Shown: positions 38,701 through 46,218 of the stretch, piece after piece
How positions within the stretch are numbered: the first letter of the stretch is position 1
How the letters are laid out: the number at the start of each line of letters is the position of its first letter
Assembly (NCBI RefSeq): GCF_003121985.1
Contig: NZ_QEWP01000007.1
Span: forward strand, 124,001 to 188,000
Reading direction: 5' to 3'
From: Marinilabilia rubra
GTDB taxonomy: Bacteria > Bacteroidota > Bacteroidia > Bacteroidales > Marinilabiliaceae
DNA length: 64,000 nt
Translations under genes and position numbers: made by a program
Notes under the pieces: generated by a model
Database searches by the model: none
The model's input: only the letters and a program-made list of their open reading frames with translations
What the model was told of the DNA's origin: nothing

Positions 38701-39132
38701 GGTGTAGGTATTGTATCACTGGCCGGGATTGTAGTAAATAACGGAATCGTGCTTATCGATTATATTGACATCGTTCGCCAGGAAAAAAAGATGGAGCTAA
38801 ATCTTTCCGGAAATGAGAGGTTATCCAGAAAAGATGAAATTGATTCCGTCATCAAGGCAGGCAAAACAAGGTTAAGACCTGTGCTGCTAACAGCTATTAC
38901 AACTGTTCTGGGGTTATTACCTCTTGCAACAGGTACCAATTTCGATTTCTTTGGGTTGTTTACAGATCTGGATCCAAACCTTTACTTTGGAGGAGACAAT
39001 GCCGATTTCTGGGGGCCAATGGCCTGGACCGTTATCTTCGGTCTGACAACCGCTACCTTTTTAACGTTGATAATGGTTCCGGTGATGTACAACCTTGCCG
39101 TTCGCGTGAAGAATAAATTTCAGAAAAATTGA
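35728..39132 (+). CDS. RND-family efflux permease (AcrB/HAE type)
   Basis: 1134 residues, about 100 longer than AcrB. Twelve helices in two halves with large periplasmic loops. Motifs include the N-terminal PGNSPLDIENLITRPIEKEL, LGMLVDNAIVAVENTYRH in helix 4 and SLAGIVVNNGIVLIDYID in helix 10. The extra length is partly in a second cytoplasmic/helical insertion near 500-570 and near 1050. Proton-driven export with the preceding adaptor and TolC. Substrate is not determinable. Confidence 0.95.
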   Translation: MKEHPEIDEQKVVERKFGPTVAALKNKNTIFILTVFLFIAGLLSYNSMQRELFPEIVVPYIMVSTPYPGNSPLDIENLITRPIEKELKDLTGVKRMSSASYQDISLILIEFETDVEVQKALQDTKDQVDKAQSELPEDLETDPMTEDIDFSEFPVLNINLSGDYSIYELKKYAEDLQEDFEGLKEVREADIKGVDEREIKVHIDPNKLENTNLQFSDIEFALMAENVTIGAGEIIVDGTRRSVRTEADYQNMDEIRNTIIKSEGGKTVLLKDVARIIDGFEQRSSISRLNKQPVVTLSIVKKSGENLLDATDKIFKIINDKQSSQALPSDLKVTITDDQSVYIRDQINNLENSIIMGMLFVMVILYLFMGLRNALFTGLAIPMSMFISFLILGETGYTINTMILFGLLMALGMLVDNAIVAVENTYRHFEEGYPRFKAVQKGVSEIAMPIISSTATTLAAFFPLLLWPGITGEFMQYLPITLIIVLASSLFVALVLNPVFALQFMKREKITPEKKNHKWLFIITGVLAGIGVISYLLGSILWGNLLVLPLLLTLLNLFVLKPYSYRFQHKVLPNIERMYEATLQKAMGRRTSKWIFGGMIAMLFMSIAFFGMTNPNVIFFPDNDPKTVFITMELPLGTDIETTNEVSFEAENIIQDVLEPYNHIVQSVGVNVGNGKGGFFESSRSPNKSLTTITFVDYQYRDGISTSMIMKELSDTLKDFTGAKFFVEKEENGPPVGKPVNIEVSGNEFETLVSVASSIKSTIDKSQIEGIENLEMDINMNKPEMEINIDRDKVRRMGLSTQMVAGALRTALYGAKADTYKDGEDEYDIMVRLADKYRYDVTSLMNFKIKIEKNGKSHHIPISAVADYSYGSTYEDIKRKDNTRVITLSSNIVEGYNANKINAEIRQLMDNYEMPTGYKWEMTGEQEDQKETSDFLLKALLIAVSLIAMILITQFNSGAKPAIILATVALSTIGVFMGLGTFGMDFIILMTGVGIVSLAGIVVNNGIVLIDYIDIVRQEKKMELNLSGNERLSRKDEIDSVIKAGKTRLRPVLLTAITTVLGLLPLATGTNFDFFGLFTDLDPNLYFGGDNADFWGPMAWTVIFGLTTATFLTLIMVPVMYNLAVRVKNKFQKN

Positions 39133-39155
39133 GCCATTCGCACTCAATAGATACA

Positions 39156-39193
39156 GAAACTGTTTGTTTTCATCTTTGAAAACAAACAGTTTC
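39156..39193 (+). terminator. Perfect 16-base hairpin after the RND permease gene
   Basis: GAAACTGTTTGTTTTC (39156-39171) and its exact complement GAAAACAAACAGTTTC (39178-39193), loop ATCTTT. It lies 24 bases after the stop codon and is the likely end of the efflux transcript, although no T-run follows. Confidence 0.55.
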
Positions 39194-39312
39194 CATTTCA
39201 GCCAAAAACTTTAAGCTGAAACAGTTGTCATCTCGTTCCTGACGCTCAACTCAAATTTTAAAAAAACAACAGAACCTTACTCTCACTTGTTTTGTTTATG
39301 ATTTAGGTTTCA

Positions 39313-39324
39313 TTGTTTAAACAA
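39313..39324. promoter_or_regulatory. Palindrome before the DoxX-like gene
   Basis: TTGTTTAAACAA, a 12-base perfect palindrome 8 bases before the ATG at 39332. Could be an operator or part of the leader; not supported by a second copy. Confidence 0.25.
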
Positions 39325-39331
39325 ATTAAGT

Positions 39332-39793
39332 ATGAGTAATTTTTTCAGAGGAGAATGGTTTGAAAAAGTTGACCCTGTAATAAGGGGCTGGATGCAACGA
39401 TATGGACTGCTGCTTTTAAGGATAAGTGTAGGATTAGTTTTTTTCTGGTTTGGTTTCTTAAAATTTTTCCCGGGATTGAGTCCGGCTCAGGATTTGGCCG
39501 TACGAACCATATCAACGGTGTCATTTGGCTTAATTGCGGAGCCAATAATCATCAACGGACTGGCTCTATGGGAAGTATTGATTGGACTGGGGCTTATATC
39601 AGGAAAATTCATGCGGGAAACATTGCTTTTATTATTTCTTCAAATGCCCGGGACTTTTTTACCGGTATTTCTTTTTCCCAATGAAGTATTTACCCAGATT
39701 CCTTATGCGCCAACTCTGGAAGGTCAATACATTTTTAAGAATTTCGTATTGATAAGTGCCGGAATAGTGCTAGGTGGAGCCCTTAAGAGGTAA
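39332..39793 (+). CDS. DoxX-like membrane protein
   Basis: 153 residues with four hydrophobic helices (about 25-45, 65-90, 95-115 and 130-150). The first helix LLLLRISVGLVFFWFGFLKFFPG is typical of DoxX/DoxD-like proteins, which are found in respiratory and stress contexts but have no single known function. It is monocistronic here; a strong terminator follows at 39841. Confidence 0.75.
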   Translation: MSNFFRGEWFEKVDPVIRGWMQRYGLLLLRISVGLVFFWFGFLKFFPGLSPAQDLAVRTISTVSFGLIAEPIIINGLALWEVLIGLGLISGKFMRETLLLLFLQMPGTFLPVFLFPNEVFTQIPYAPTLEGQYIFKNFVLISAGIVLGGALKR

Positions 39794-39840
39794 TTGCAGG
39801 CGGAGTTTTAAGTGATAGTCATTAGTAAACATTCACAAAA

Positions 39841-39865
39841 GGGGCGGTCGAAAAACGACCGCCCC
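39841..39865. terminator. Bidirectional rho-independent terminator
   Basis: Stem GGGGCGGTCG (39841-39850), loop AAAAA, complement CGACCGCCCC (39856-39865); flanked by A-run on the left and CTTT on the right. It sits between the convergent DoxX-like gene and the polyferredoxin gene and can serve both. Confidence 0.85.
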
Positions 39866-39892
39866 CTTTGACGTTTAATAAATCACTATTTC

Positions 39893-41506
39893 TTAAAAAG
39901 GAAAATCCTCTTCATGATCAACTTCCTGTTTCTCTCCTGTTTCAGGCTTTTCGGCTTCCTGATGTACCGCATTTCCATTAACATAAATGGCCTTAAACGG
40001 CTCATTAACAGGACAAGGATATTCACAAGCTCCGCAACCAATACATATAGATTGATCCACCTGGGGAATCATTAACCCGTTTTTATAGGGCACCATATCG
40101 ACCGCTTTGGTAGGACAATGCTCCGAACAGGCCCCACAATCGGTTTCATCGGTATAAACGACACAGTTTTGCTTCACAAAAACAGCTTTACCCATTTGAG
40201 TAACCTGCTTTTCTTCAATAGGAAGAGGCAATATAGCGCCGGTAGGACAAACTTCACCACACTTATTACAATCGAAATTACAGAAGCTGGTCGAGTAATC
40301 CATATGGGGCTGCATAAATCCACTTAATCCGTACTCTGCAAGTGCCGGTTGTAAAACGCCTGTAGGACAGGCTGCCACACAGAGAGAGCAACCTGTACAG
40401 ACCTCATTGAAACGTGCAATGCTCTTGCAACCCGGAGGTGCCACGGGATGATCCTTTTCATTTCGAAGAAGATCTTTTTGACTTTCCGGCATCTTATTCT
40501 TCTTGAGTGCATGAATCCGGCCTCCTGCCATTAAAGCAAGACCGGTTACCAAAAGCTTCCTTCGGTTGCCATCATGGCCGACACTATTTGCAGCAACATC
40601 AACAGGTTTCATCTGATTTACAGAGGACTCTGCCGCATTCTGCTTTTTCGCAGGTGTAAGGGATAAAGCAGATTCAGGACAAATTTCAAGACAATTAAAA
40701 CATGTTACACACCTGGTAGTATCTACCGAGTACTCTTTAATATTGATGCATTCACTCTTACATACACCTGAACACTTACCGCACCGGGTACACTTATCCT
40801 GATCAAACTTTACTTTTAAAAGGGAGAATCTTGAAACTTCCCCAAGAAAAGTTCCCACAGGACAAATGGTATTGCAGAAAAGGCGTCCGCGCTTCCATGC
40901 AAAGTATCCTATAGCACCCGTCAAAGCCAATGTGAGCAGGGTTGGAACAAGATAAGGTAATATAAGATTTTGATGGTATACAGAGTAAACTTCAAATTTT
41001 TGCAATACCGGTACCAGTACCCCATTATTAGCCCAAACCACAAGTGGCTTGAACAAATATGTGAAAGACCTGCCGGCAATGCTGTAAGGATCAAGCCAGG
41101 AAACGATCCAACCACCACCCAGCAAAATGGCCAGGACCATAATCCCCAAAAACGTATAACGTAAAACCGGGTGGGGTTTCTTATACTTAAAAAACCTTTT
41201 TTTCTTTGACCGCCAACGGGCTACTCTGGTTACCACATCCTGCAAAATACCCAATGGACAAATAGCGGAACAGTAGAACCTCCCGACCAGCAAAGTCAAA
41301 AGAAGTATCAACAGAAATCCTCCGGCAGTGACAAGTGAAAAAACAGCCAGAAAGTGAAGGAAAGAAGGCACAAATTGCAGATAAAGAATACTGTCAAATG
41401 TATCCTCCGGAATCCACTCATAAATATCAATAAACAAAACAAAAGTCAGAACCAGCACTGCAAGAGCAATGATGGTCCGACTTTTCTTCAATATTTTATA
41501 AATCAT
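39893..41506 (-). CDS. Membrane-bound polyferredoxin (NapH/NosR-like)
   Basis: 537 residues. Five or so helices in the first ~220 residues include the paired CSAICPLGI and CNTICPVGT motifs typical of NapH. Several cysteine clusters follow: CTRCGKCSGVC, CVTCFNCLEICP, CTGCSLCVAACP, CNFDCNKCGEVCP, CGACSEHCP and CIGCGACEYPCP, enough for about six [4Fe-4S] clusters. It likely passes electrons across or along the membrane from quinol or another donor. The DUF362 gene is upstream on the same strand, with element A between. Confidence 0.88.
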   Translation of the reverse strand: MIYKILKKSRTIIALAVLVLTFVLFIDIYEWIPEDTFDSILYLQFVPSFLHFLAVFSLVTAGGFLLILLLTLLVGRFYCSAICPLGILQDVVTRVARWRSKKKRFFKYKKPHPVLRYTFLGIMVLAILLGGGWIVSWLDPYSIAGRSFTYLFKPLVVWANNGVLVPVLQKFEVYSVYHQNLILPYLVPTLLTLALTGAIGYFAWKRGRLFCNTICPVGTFLGEVSRFSLLKVKFDQDKCTRCGKCSGVCKSECINIKEYSVDTTRCVTCFNCLEICPESALSLTPAKKQNAAESSVNQMKPVDVAANSVGHDGNRRKLLVTGLALMAGGRIHALKKNKMPESQKDLLRNEKDHPVAPPGCKSIARFNEVCTGCSLCVAACPTGVLQPALAEYGLSGFMQPHMDYSTSFCNFDCNKCGEVCPTGAILPLPIEEKQVTQMGKAVFVKQNCVVYTDETDCGACSEHCPTKAVDMVPYKNGLMIPQVDQSICIGCGACEYPCPVNEPFKAIYVNGNAVHQEAEKPETGEKQEVDHEEDFPF

Positions 41507-41513
41507 CGCTATA

Positions 41514-41667
41514 ACAATAGATCGTTAGATTTTTAGATACCTGCCTGACGGCAGTCAGGTGAGATGTGAGATGATTCGTATCATGCTAAAATTCTGAACA
41601 TTGACACAAAAGAGCGTACTCTCATAATCAATTGATTACAAATCTGTTGTAAAAGTCTAACGGAGTC
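41514..41667 (-). repeat. Element A, copy 4
   Basis: Reverse orientation relative to copies 1-3: CAATAGATCGTTAGATTTTT, core ACCTGCCTGACGGCAGTCAGGT, and GTAAAAGTCTAACGGAGT at the far end. The two ends are imperfect inverted repeats of each other (TCGTTAGATTTTTA and TCCGTTAGACTTTTA). It lies between the DUF362 and polyferredoxin genes. Confidence 0.7.
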
Positions 41668-41712
41668 ATATAAAAAAATCATGTTTTTTTTAAAGACAGA
41701 TAACTCTGCCCC

Positions 41713-42630
41713 TTATCCCATCTTAATTCGTTTAATGGCCAGCTGGTCTAATTTCATGGTACCCAGCCCCATTTCATCAGCAATTCGGATGTGATTGATT
41801 TCATGCGGCTTGCGACCAAACATCATGGTAGCAGCAGCATCAACGGCCACAATGTCTTTTCCGGCGATCAGTGCTTTTAAGTCAGCAACATCCGAAACAG
41901 AAACCCCGCGAGGACCGTTTCGGGTCATCATACGGTAACCGTCTACGATATTCAGGTCTGGTTTGCAATAAGTCAGGAAGTCAGCGATACACTGACTCAG
42001 GTCGTTTCCATGGTAATATCCACGATCCCAAACGACACCCATGAGGTTTTTCATGGCCAGAGATACAGTTGTAGAACTATGGTGCTTCAAAACTGGCACA
42101 TTGATAAAAACATCAGCCTCCTGAAGTTCTTTGTGAACTTTTGTTGATTTCAATTTTTTGGCCTGAGGCAACGAAACTTCCCGGTAAAATGATTCATTGT
42201 TTCCGGGAACAATTTTAGCACCTGCACCGCGGGCAGATTCTTCCATGCCACTATTGCGATAACATCTGTCCCATTGATCGCATGTGTGATCAAATACCAC
42301 TACTTCGGATGCACCTGCATCCAGACAACTTTTTACAATGCGGTTAATCAAATCGGGGTTGGTATTAGCCGCCCTCTCAGGAGGAGCATCCCAGCCAATA
42401 TTGGGCTTAACCAGAACTTTTTGTCCTGATGTCACAAACTTGCCCATACCCCCCAGAGCTTCCATGGCTTTCTCAAACATATCGGCAGCCTCTCCGCCAC
42501 GAACAGCTGCGAGATCATATTTCCCCTCCTCAGCAGGTAAGCCAACGGCATTTAATCCGCCAAAATGAGGCACCAAAGCACCTGCTAAACCTAATCCTGC
42601 GCTCTTTACCAAAAAATCTCTTCTTTTCAT
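41713..42630 (-). CDS. DUF362-family protein with Tat signal
   Basis: 305 residues. The start MKRRDFLVKSAGLGLAGAL is a twin-arginine signal (RR then F-L-V-K), so the protein is exported folded, probably with a cofactor. DUF362 features are KVLVKPNIGWDAPPE, FINVPVLKHHSSTTVSLAMKNLMG and ALIAGKDIVAVDAAATMM. Members are often paired with iron-sulfur proteins. The polyferredoxin on the same strand downstream is a plausible electron-transfer partner; the reaction is not known. Confidence 0.88.
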   Translation of the reverse strand: MKRRDFLVKSAGLGLAGALVPHFGGLNAVGLPAEEGKYDLAAVRGGEAADMFEKAMEALGGMGKFVTSGQKVLVKPNIGWDAPPERAANTNPDLINRIVKSCLDAGASEVVVFDHTCDQWDRCYRNSGMEESARGAGAKIVPGNNESFYREVSLPQAKKLKSTKVHKELQEADVFINVPVLKHHSSTTVSLAMKNLMGVVWDRGYYHGNDLSQCIADFLTYCKPDLNIVDGYRMMTRNGPRGVSVSDVADLKALIAGKDIVAVDAAATMMFGRKPHEINHIRIADEMGLGTMKLDQLAIKRIKMG

Positions 42631-42967
42631 TGTGTGTGTATTTTATTAGTACAGACTGTAATTTCTTAATTTTCATTTATCGGGTCTGATATTCCTAATA
42701 TATTCAGGAATGACCATATTTTCAACCTTAAATATATTAAATTGGTTCATTCTTTGAAAAGTCAAAACCCTTATTTATAGGAAGTTTAAATAAAACACAT
42801 CTCCTTACCAATAAAGGGACAAGCTAAAAAACTATTTACCCTATTGAATTGGTTGAAAAATGTGGTTTTGCTTTGACAATGATAAATATGTCAGGTTTAT
42901 ACAACACTATAGTTTAGAATAAACCTAAATTATATCATTTGAGGAGAGCTAATTGACAGGAACCTTA
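42631..42967. other. Divergent intergenic region between DUF362 and crcB
   Basis: AT-rich gap holding the promoters of both neighbours. No fluoride (crcB-motif) riboswitch pattern was recognised before crcB, and no TAnnTTTG box was found on the DUF362 side. Nothing else stands out. Confidence 0.4.
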
Positions 42968-42975
42968 TATCTTTG
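42968..42975 (+). promoter_or_regulatory. Putative -7 box for crcB
   Basis: TATCTTTG, a match to TAnnTTTG, 20 bases before the crcB ATG. TTGACA occurs 12 bases upstream rather than at the expected -33 spacing. Confidence 0.45.
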
Positions 42976-42994
42976 AATTCAAACAACAAGAAGT

Positions 42995-43378
42995 ATGTGG
43001 AAAACAATTCTTTTGGTAGGATCAGGAGGCTTTATTGGGTCGGTTTTGCGCTTTTTAGTAACGCGCTTTATCCAAATGAGGTATTTTTCGCTTTTCCCCT
43101 GGGGAACAATGACTGTCAATATCGTGGGAAGTTTTATCATCGGTATCATTTTTGGGTTGTCGGAAAAAGGGGACTTCTTAGGCCCTCAGGCCAAATTTTT
43201 TCTGGCTGTTGGATTTTGCGGAGGCTTTACCACATTCTCATCCCTTTCTAATGATGCCTTTATACTTCTTCAAAACAAAGAGTGGCTCAAATTTCTGTTT
43301 TATGCAACCGGCAGTTTTGCATTAGGCCTTGCGGCAGTTCTTGGAGGTCGAATGCTTGTGAAAACCATATTGCCATAA
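42995..43378 (+). CDS. crcB: Fluoride ion channel CrcB/Fluc
   Basis: 127 residues with four helices. Family motifs: GSGGFIGSVLRFLVTRFIQ, WGTMTVNIVGSFIIGIIFG (with the conserved pore Asn in helix 2) and GFCGGFTTFSSLSNDAF, the TFSS-like segment lining the fluoride path. It exports fluoride as a dual-topology dimer. The DUF190 gene follows after 18 bases, the usual pairing. Confidence 0.95.
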   Translation: MWKTILLVGSGGFIGSVLRFLVTRFIQMRYFSLFPWGTMTVNIVGSFIIGIIFGLSEKGDFLGPQAKFFLAVGFCGGFTTFSSLSNDAFILLQNKEWLKFLFYATGSFALGLAAVLGGRMLVKTILP

Positions 43379-43396
43379 CAACCAAAAAAAGGAGAA

Positions 43397-43747
43397 ATGG
43401 AAAAAGAAGCTTTAGCACTTAGGATTTACATCAGTTCAACGGATAAAATTGGCAACGACCTGCTTGGGGAAAAGTTAGTTCTGATGGCCAAAGAAAAGGA
43501 CCTGGCCGGAGCCACTGCCCGAAAAGGGATTATGGGCTTTGGTGCAAGTTCTGTAATCCACTCCTACAAATTCTGGGAAGTCCAGGAGAAAGTGCCTTTG
43601 ATGGTTGAAATCATTGATGATGCAGCAAAAATCGAGGATTTCCTGGAAGAAATTAAACCAATGCTTGAGGATATGAAATATGGTTGCATGGTAGTAACCG
43701 AAAAGGTGAATATGAGAATTTACAAGAGCGGGAAGAAGAAAAGGTGA
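43397..43747 (+). CDS. DUF190 family protein
   Basis: 116 residues, soluble. GLN-K/PII-like ferredoxin fold is suggested by ALRIYISSTDKIGNDLLGEKLVLMAKEKDLAGATARKG, the segment GFGASS and the tail MVVTEKVNMRIY. DUF190 proteins are regularly encoded with CrcB and are thought to modulate it, as PII proteins modulate transporters, but this is not proven. It shares a transcript with crcB. Confidence 0.9.
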   Translation: MEKEALALRIYISSTDKIGNDLLGEKLVLMAKEKDLAGATARKGIMGFGASSVIHSYKFWEVQEKVPLMVEIIDDAAKIEDFLEEIKPMLEDMKYGCMVVTEKVNMRIYKSGKKKR

Positions 43748-43768
43748 AAGTCACAGCTATTGTTTGTA

Positions 43769-44041
43769 CACTAAGCACTTACTGCCTTACATAAGCCCCT
43801 CTTACCATCTCACAAAGCTCTCAGCACCGTTCACAAAGCCCTCGGTGCTTCTCATAAGCATCTCGGTACTCATCACAAAGATCTCATTGCTTCGCATAAG
43901 CATCTCGGTACTCATCACAAAGATCTCATTGCTTCGCATAAGCATCTCGTCGCTTATCATAAAGGATTCAGTACTTCGCATAAGCATCTCGTTGCTCATC
44001 ATAAAGGACTCGTTACATCGCACAAAGCATTCATGGCTTTG
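43769..44041. repeat. Tandem array of thirteen 21-base units
   Basis: Units follow a CA(C/T)AA(A)G...CTC pattern and alternate in pairs: CATAAGCATCTCGGTACTCA and CACAAAGATCTCATTGCTTC, each plus one base, with two adjacent pairs identical (43853-43894 and 43895-43936). The minus strand has an 80-codon frame (43802-44044) encoding a seven-residue repeat (for example MRSNEIF VMSTEML), but outer units at 43769-43810 contain in-frame stops. The plus strand is open too (with TTG start). It lies after DUF190 with no promoter seen. Confidence 0.8.
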
Positions 44042-44137
44042 CATATTGAGACCTTATATTGTTCTAAAGTCACATTGCCTTGTATAATTAGCCCTTATGT
44101 TTGTAATTGGGAGCACATAAGTTTTAGCCCACTAAAT

Positions 44138-44327
44138 TAAAATAGTGTTTGTCTAAAAATTACCATTTGCTTCGTTATGCTTGCCGCCAAAATACTCATC
44201 CCGAAGCATTCGGGACTCAGCTTTTGCCGGCTTCGCTCCCGAAGCCTCGGGATTGCAACTGGCACTTTCTGAACAGACCCATAAATTTTGACACTGTTTG
44301 CTTATTTTATAGACAAACACTATTTAA
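44138..44327 (-). mobile_element. MITE-like element B, copy 2
   Basis: Best-preserved copy. Left end TAAAATAGTGTTTGTCTA (44138-44155), right end TTTTATAGACAAACACTATT (44305-44324 onward) form near-perfect inverted repeats. Interior matches 4627-4808: GCTTCGTTATGCTTGCCGCC, two TCCCGAAGC palindromes (44199-44215 and 44237-44252) and GGGATTGCAACTGGCA. No transposase frame; would need one in trans. Confidence 0.75.
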
Positions 44328-44572
44328 TCTGCAAAACTTAAGAACCAAGCATTAAAACCTTCCTTTTCATCCGTTTAAAGTTCCGTTGTTACTGACAAAA
44401 GAGTAATTAAAAATTTAAGGACGAATATAACCGCTTAGCTCTCGCACAATCTTTTGTGATATTTACGCTTAAAAAATGCCAGGCTCGTTTTACTCTTATT
44501 TCGCCGGATTTTTGCAAACCCTCACAATAATCTATAAATTAACAGATTCTAATGTCAACAAAATCTCAAGTC
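44328..44572. other. Upstream region of the sulfatase gene
   Basis: About 245 bases, AT-rich, no repeat. No clear TAnnTTTG box; GATTTTTG at about 44507-44514 is the closest sequence. Presumably carries the sulfatase promoter. Confidence 0.3.
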
Positions 44573-46180
44573 ATGAAAAGAAATTTGTTTTTACTGGTCC
44601 TGGCTGCATTGACACTCTTGCCGTCATGTAACCAAAAACCGGAAGAAAGTCAACGTCCGAACATCGTGTTCATCATGAGCGACGACCATGCATATCAGGC
44701 TATCAGTGCCTATCAGGACCACTTAATAAACACTCCAAATATTGACCGAATTGCCGAAAAAGGGGTTACATTCACCAGAGCAACGGTAACCAATTCAATA
44801 TGTGCGCCAAGCCGTGCAGTAATGCTGACCGGGAAACACAGTTTTGTTAACGGAAAGGTAGACAATGTACAACCCTTCAATTGGAATCAAAACAGCTTTC
44901 CCAAGATGCTTCAGGAATCAGGCTATAAAACTGCCATGTACGGAAAAATCCATCTGGATGGCATCCCCCAGGGGTTTGATAATTCAGCGGTATTGCCGGG
45001 GCAGGGACATTACTACAACCCTGAATTTATCATCAATGGTGATACTACCCGTGTTTCAGGATATGTCAGTGATATTATCACGGATATGTCTTTGGAATGG
45101 CTTAACAAAATAAAGGATGAAGAGTCTCCTTTCTGCTTGCTGTATCACCACAAGGCCCCACACCGTGAGTGGTTGCCTCCCCAACGGTATTTTAGAGAAT
45201 ACATCAGCAAAGAATTTCCGGAACCTGAAACTTTATTCGATGATTACGAAGGCCGTGGAACAGCTGCCAGAGAATCTGAGATGAACATTCTGCTGGATAT
45301 GAACTGGGCCGGTGACTCCAAAATATATCCGGATGTGATGAAAGAAATGGGCATTGAGGAAACGCTGAGTTGGGATATGGAAGCCTTCATCAACAATACC
45401 GGAAGAATGACGCCTGAACAATCGCAAGCCTGGGATAATACCTACGGACCAATGAATGAAGTTTTCAAAGAGGAGTATGCCCAAATGGATTCAACTCAGT
45501 TGATGAAATGGCGCTATCAACGGTACATGCAGGATTATCTGGCCTGTATCGCCTGCGTGGATGAAAATGTGGGGCGGGTATTGGATTTTCTGGAAGAAAA
45601 CAATTTGTCGGAAAATACCATTGTGGTTTACACTTCCGACCAGGGATTCTATTTGGGAGAGCATGGATGGTTTGACAAGCGATTTATGTATGAAGAATCG
45701 TTCCGTACACCATTGCTGGTAAAATATCCCAAAGAAATAAAGGCCGGAACCGTTAGTGATGCTCTTGTCCAGAATCTGGACTTTGCCCCTACATTTTTGG
45801 ATTATGCCGGCATCAACATTCCGAAAGACATGCAGGGAAAATCCATGCGGCAGTTAATGAGCGGTGAAGACACGCAATGGCGCAATGCTGTTTATTATAC
45901 CTATTACGAGTACCCCAGTATTCACATGGTAAAAAGGCATTACGGAGTAGCCACTGATCGTTACAAACTAATGCATTTCTATTACGACATTGATGAGTGG
46001 GAGCTCTATGATCTGGAAAACGACCCCAAAGAGATGACCAATGTTTATGATCAGCCGGCCTATGCCGAAGTCAGAGAAATGATGCATCATAAGCTGGATT
46101 CCATCAGACAACATTACGGGGATACCGATGCGTTGAATAAACGTTTTTTGAATGAGTATTTAGAAGCGATTGGAAATTAA
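44573..46180 (+). CDS. Lipoprotein sulfatase (formylglycine-dependent)
   Basis: 535 residues from the ATG at 44573 (a start seven codons earlier is possible). A lipobox LLPSC puts the lipid on C19. The active-site motif is CAPSR (77-81); C77 is the cysteine converted to formylglycine by a maturase not present in the window. Metal ligands are D37/D38 in IVFIMSDDHA and TSDQGF near 350. General similarity is to the mucin/N-acetylglucosamine-6-sulfatase group. It may desulfate host or algal glycans at the cell surface. No glycoside hydrolase lies beside it. Confidence 0.9.
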   Translation: MKRNLFLLVLAALTLLPSCNQKPEESQRPNIVFIMSDDHAYQAISAYQDHLINTPNIDRIAEKGVTFTRATVTNSICAPSRAVMLTGKHSFVNGKVDNVQPFNWNQNSFPKMLQESGYKTAMYGKIHLDGIPQGFDNSAVLPGQGHYYNPEFIINGDTTRVSGYVSDIITDMSLEWLNKIKDEESPFCLLYHHKAPHREWLPPQRYFREYISKEFPEPETLFDDYEGRGTAARESEMNILLDMNWAGDSKIYPDVMKEMGIEETLSWDMEAFINNTGRMTPEQSQAWDNTYGPMNEVFKEEYAQMDSTQLMKWRYQRYMQDYLACIACVDENVGRVLDFLEENNLSENTIVVYTSDQGFYLGEHGWFDKRFMYEESFRTPLLVKYPKEIKAGTVSDALVQNLDFAPTFLDYAGINIPKDMQGKSMRQLMSGEDTQWRNAVYYTYYEYPSIHMVKRHYGVATDRYKLMHFYYDIDEWELYDLENDPKEMTNVYDQPAYAEVREMMHHKLDSIRQHYGDTDALNKRFLNEYLEAIGN

Positions 46181-46218
46181 AAATCAATAAATTCACCCAT
46201 TTTCTTTTATACCACCAT

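Noticed and set aside
42840-42994. Fluoride riboswitch before crcB
   Set aside because: Looked for the crcB-motif conserved segments and pseudoknot; none recognised.
42973-43251. 92-codon frame overlapping crcB in another frame
   Set aside because: Shadow of crcB, which has clear family motifs and its own ATG at 42995.
43769-44041. CRISPR array
   Set aside because: Units are 21 bases with no distinct spacers and no cas genes nearby.
43764-44087. Plus-strand reading of the 21-base array as a hydrophobic repeat protein
   Set aside because: Begins with TTG, has no signal or start context and is forced open by the 21-base periodicity.
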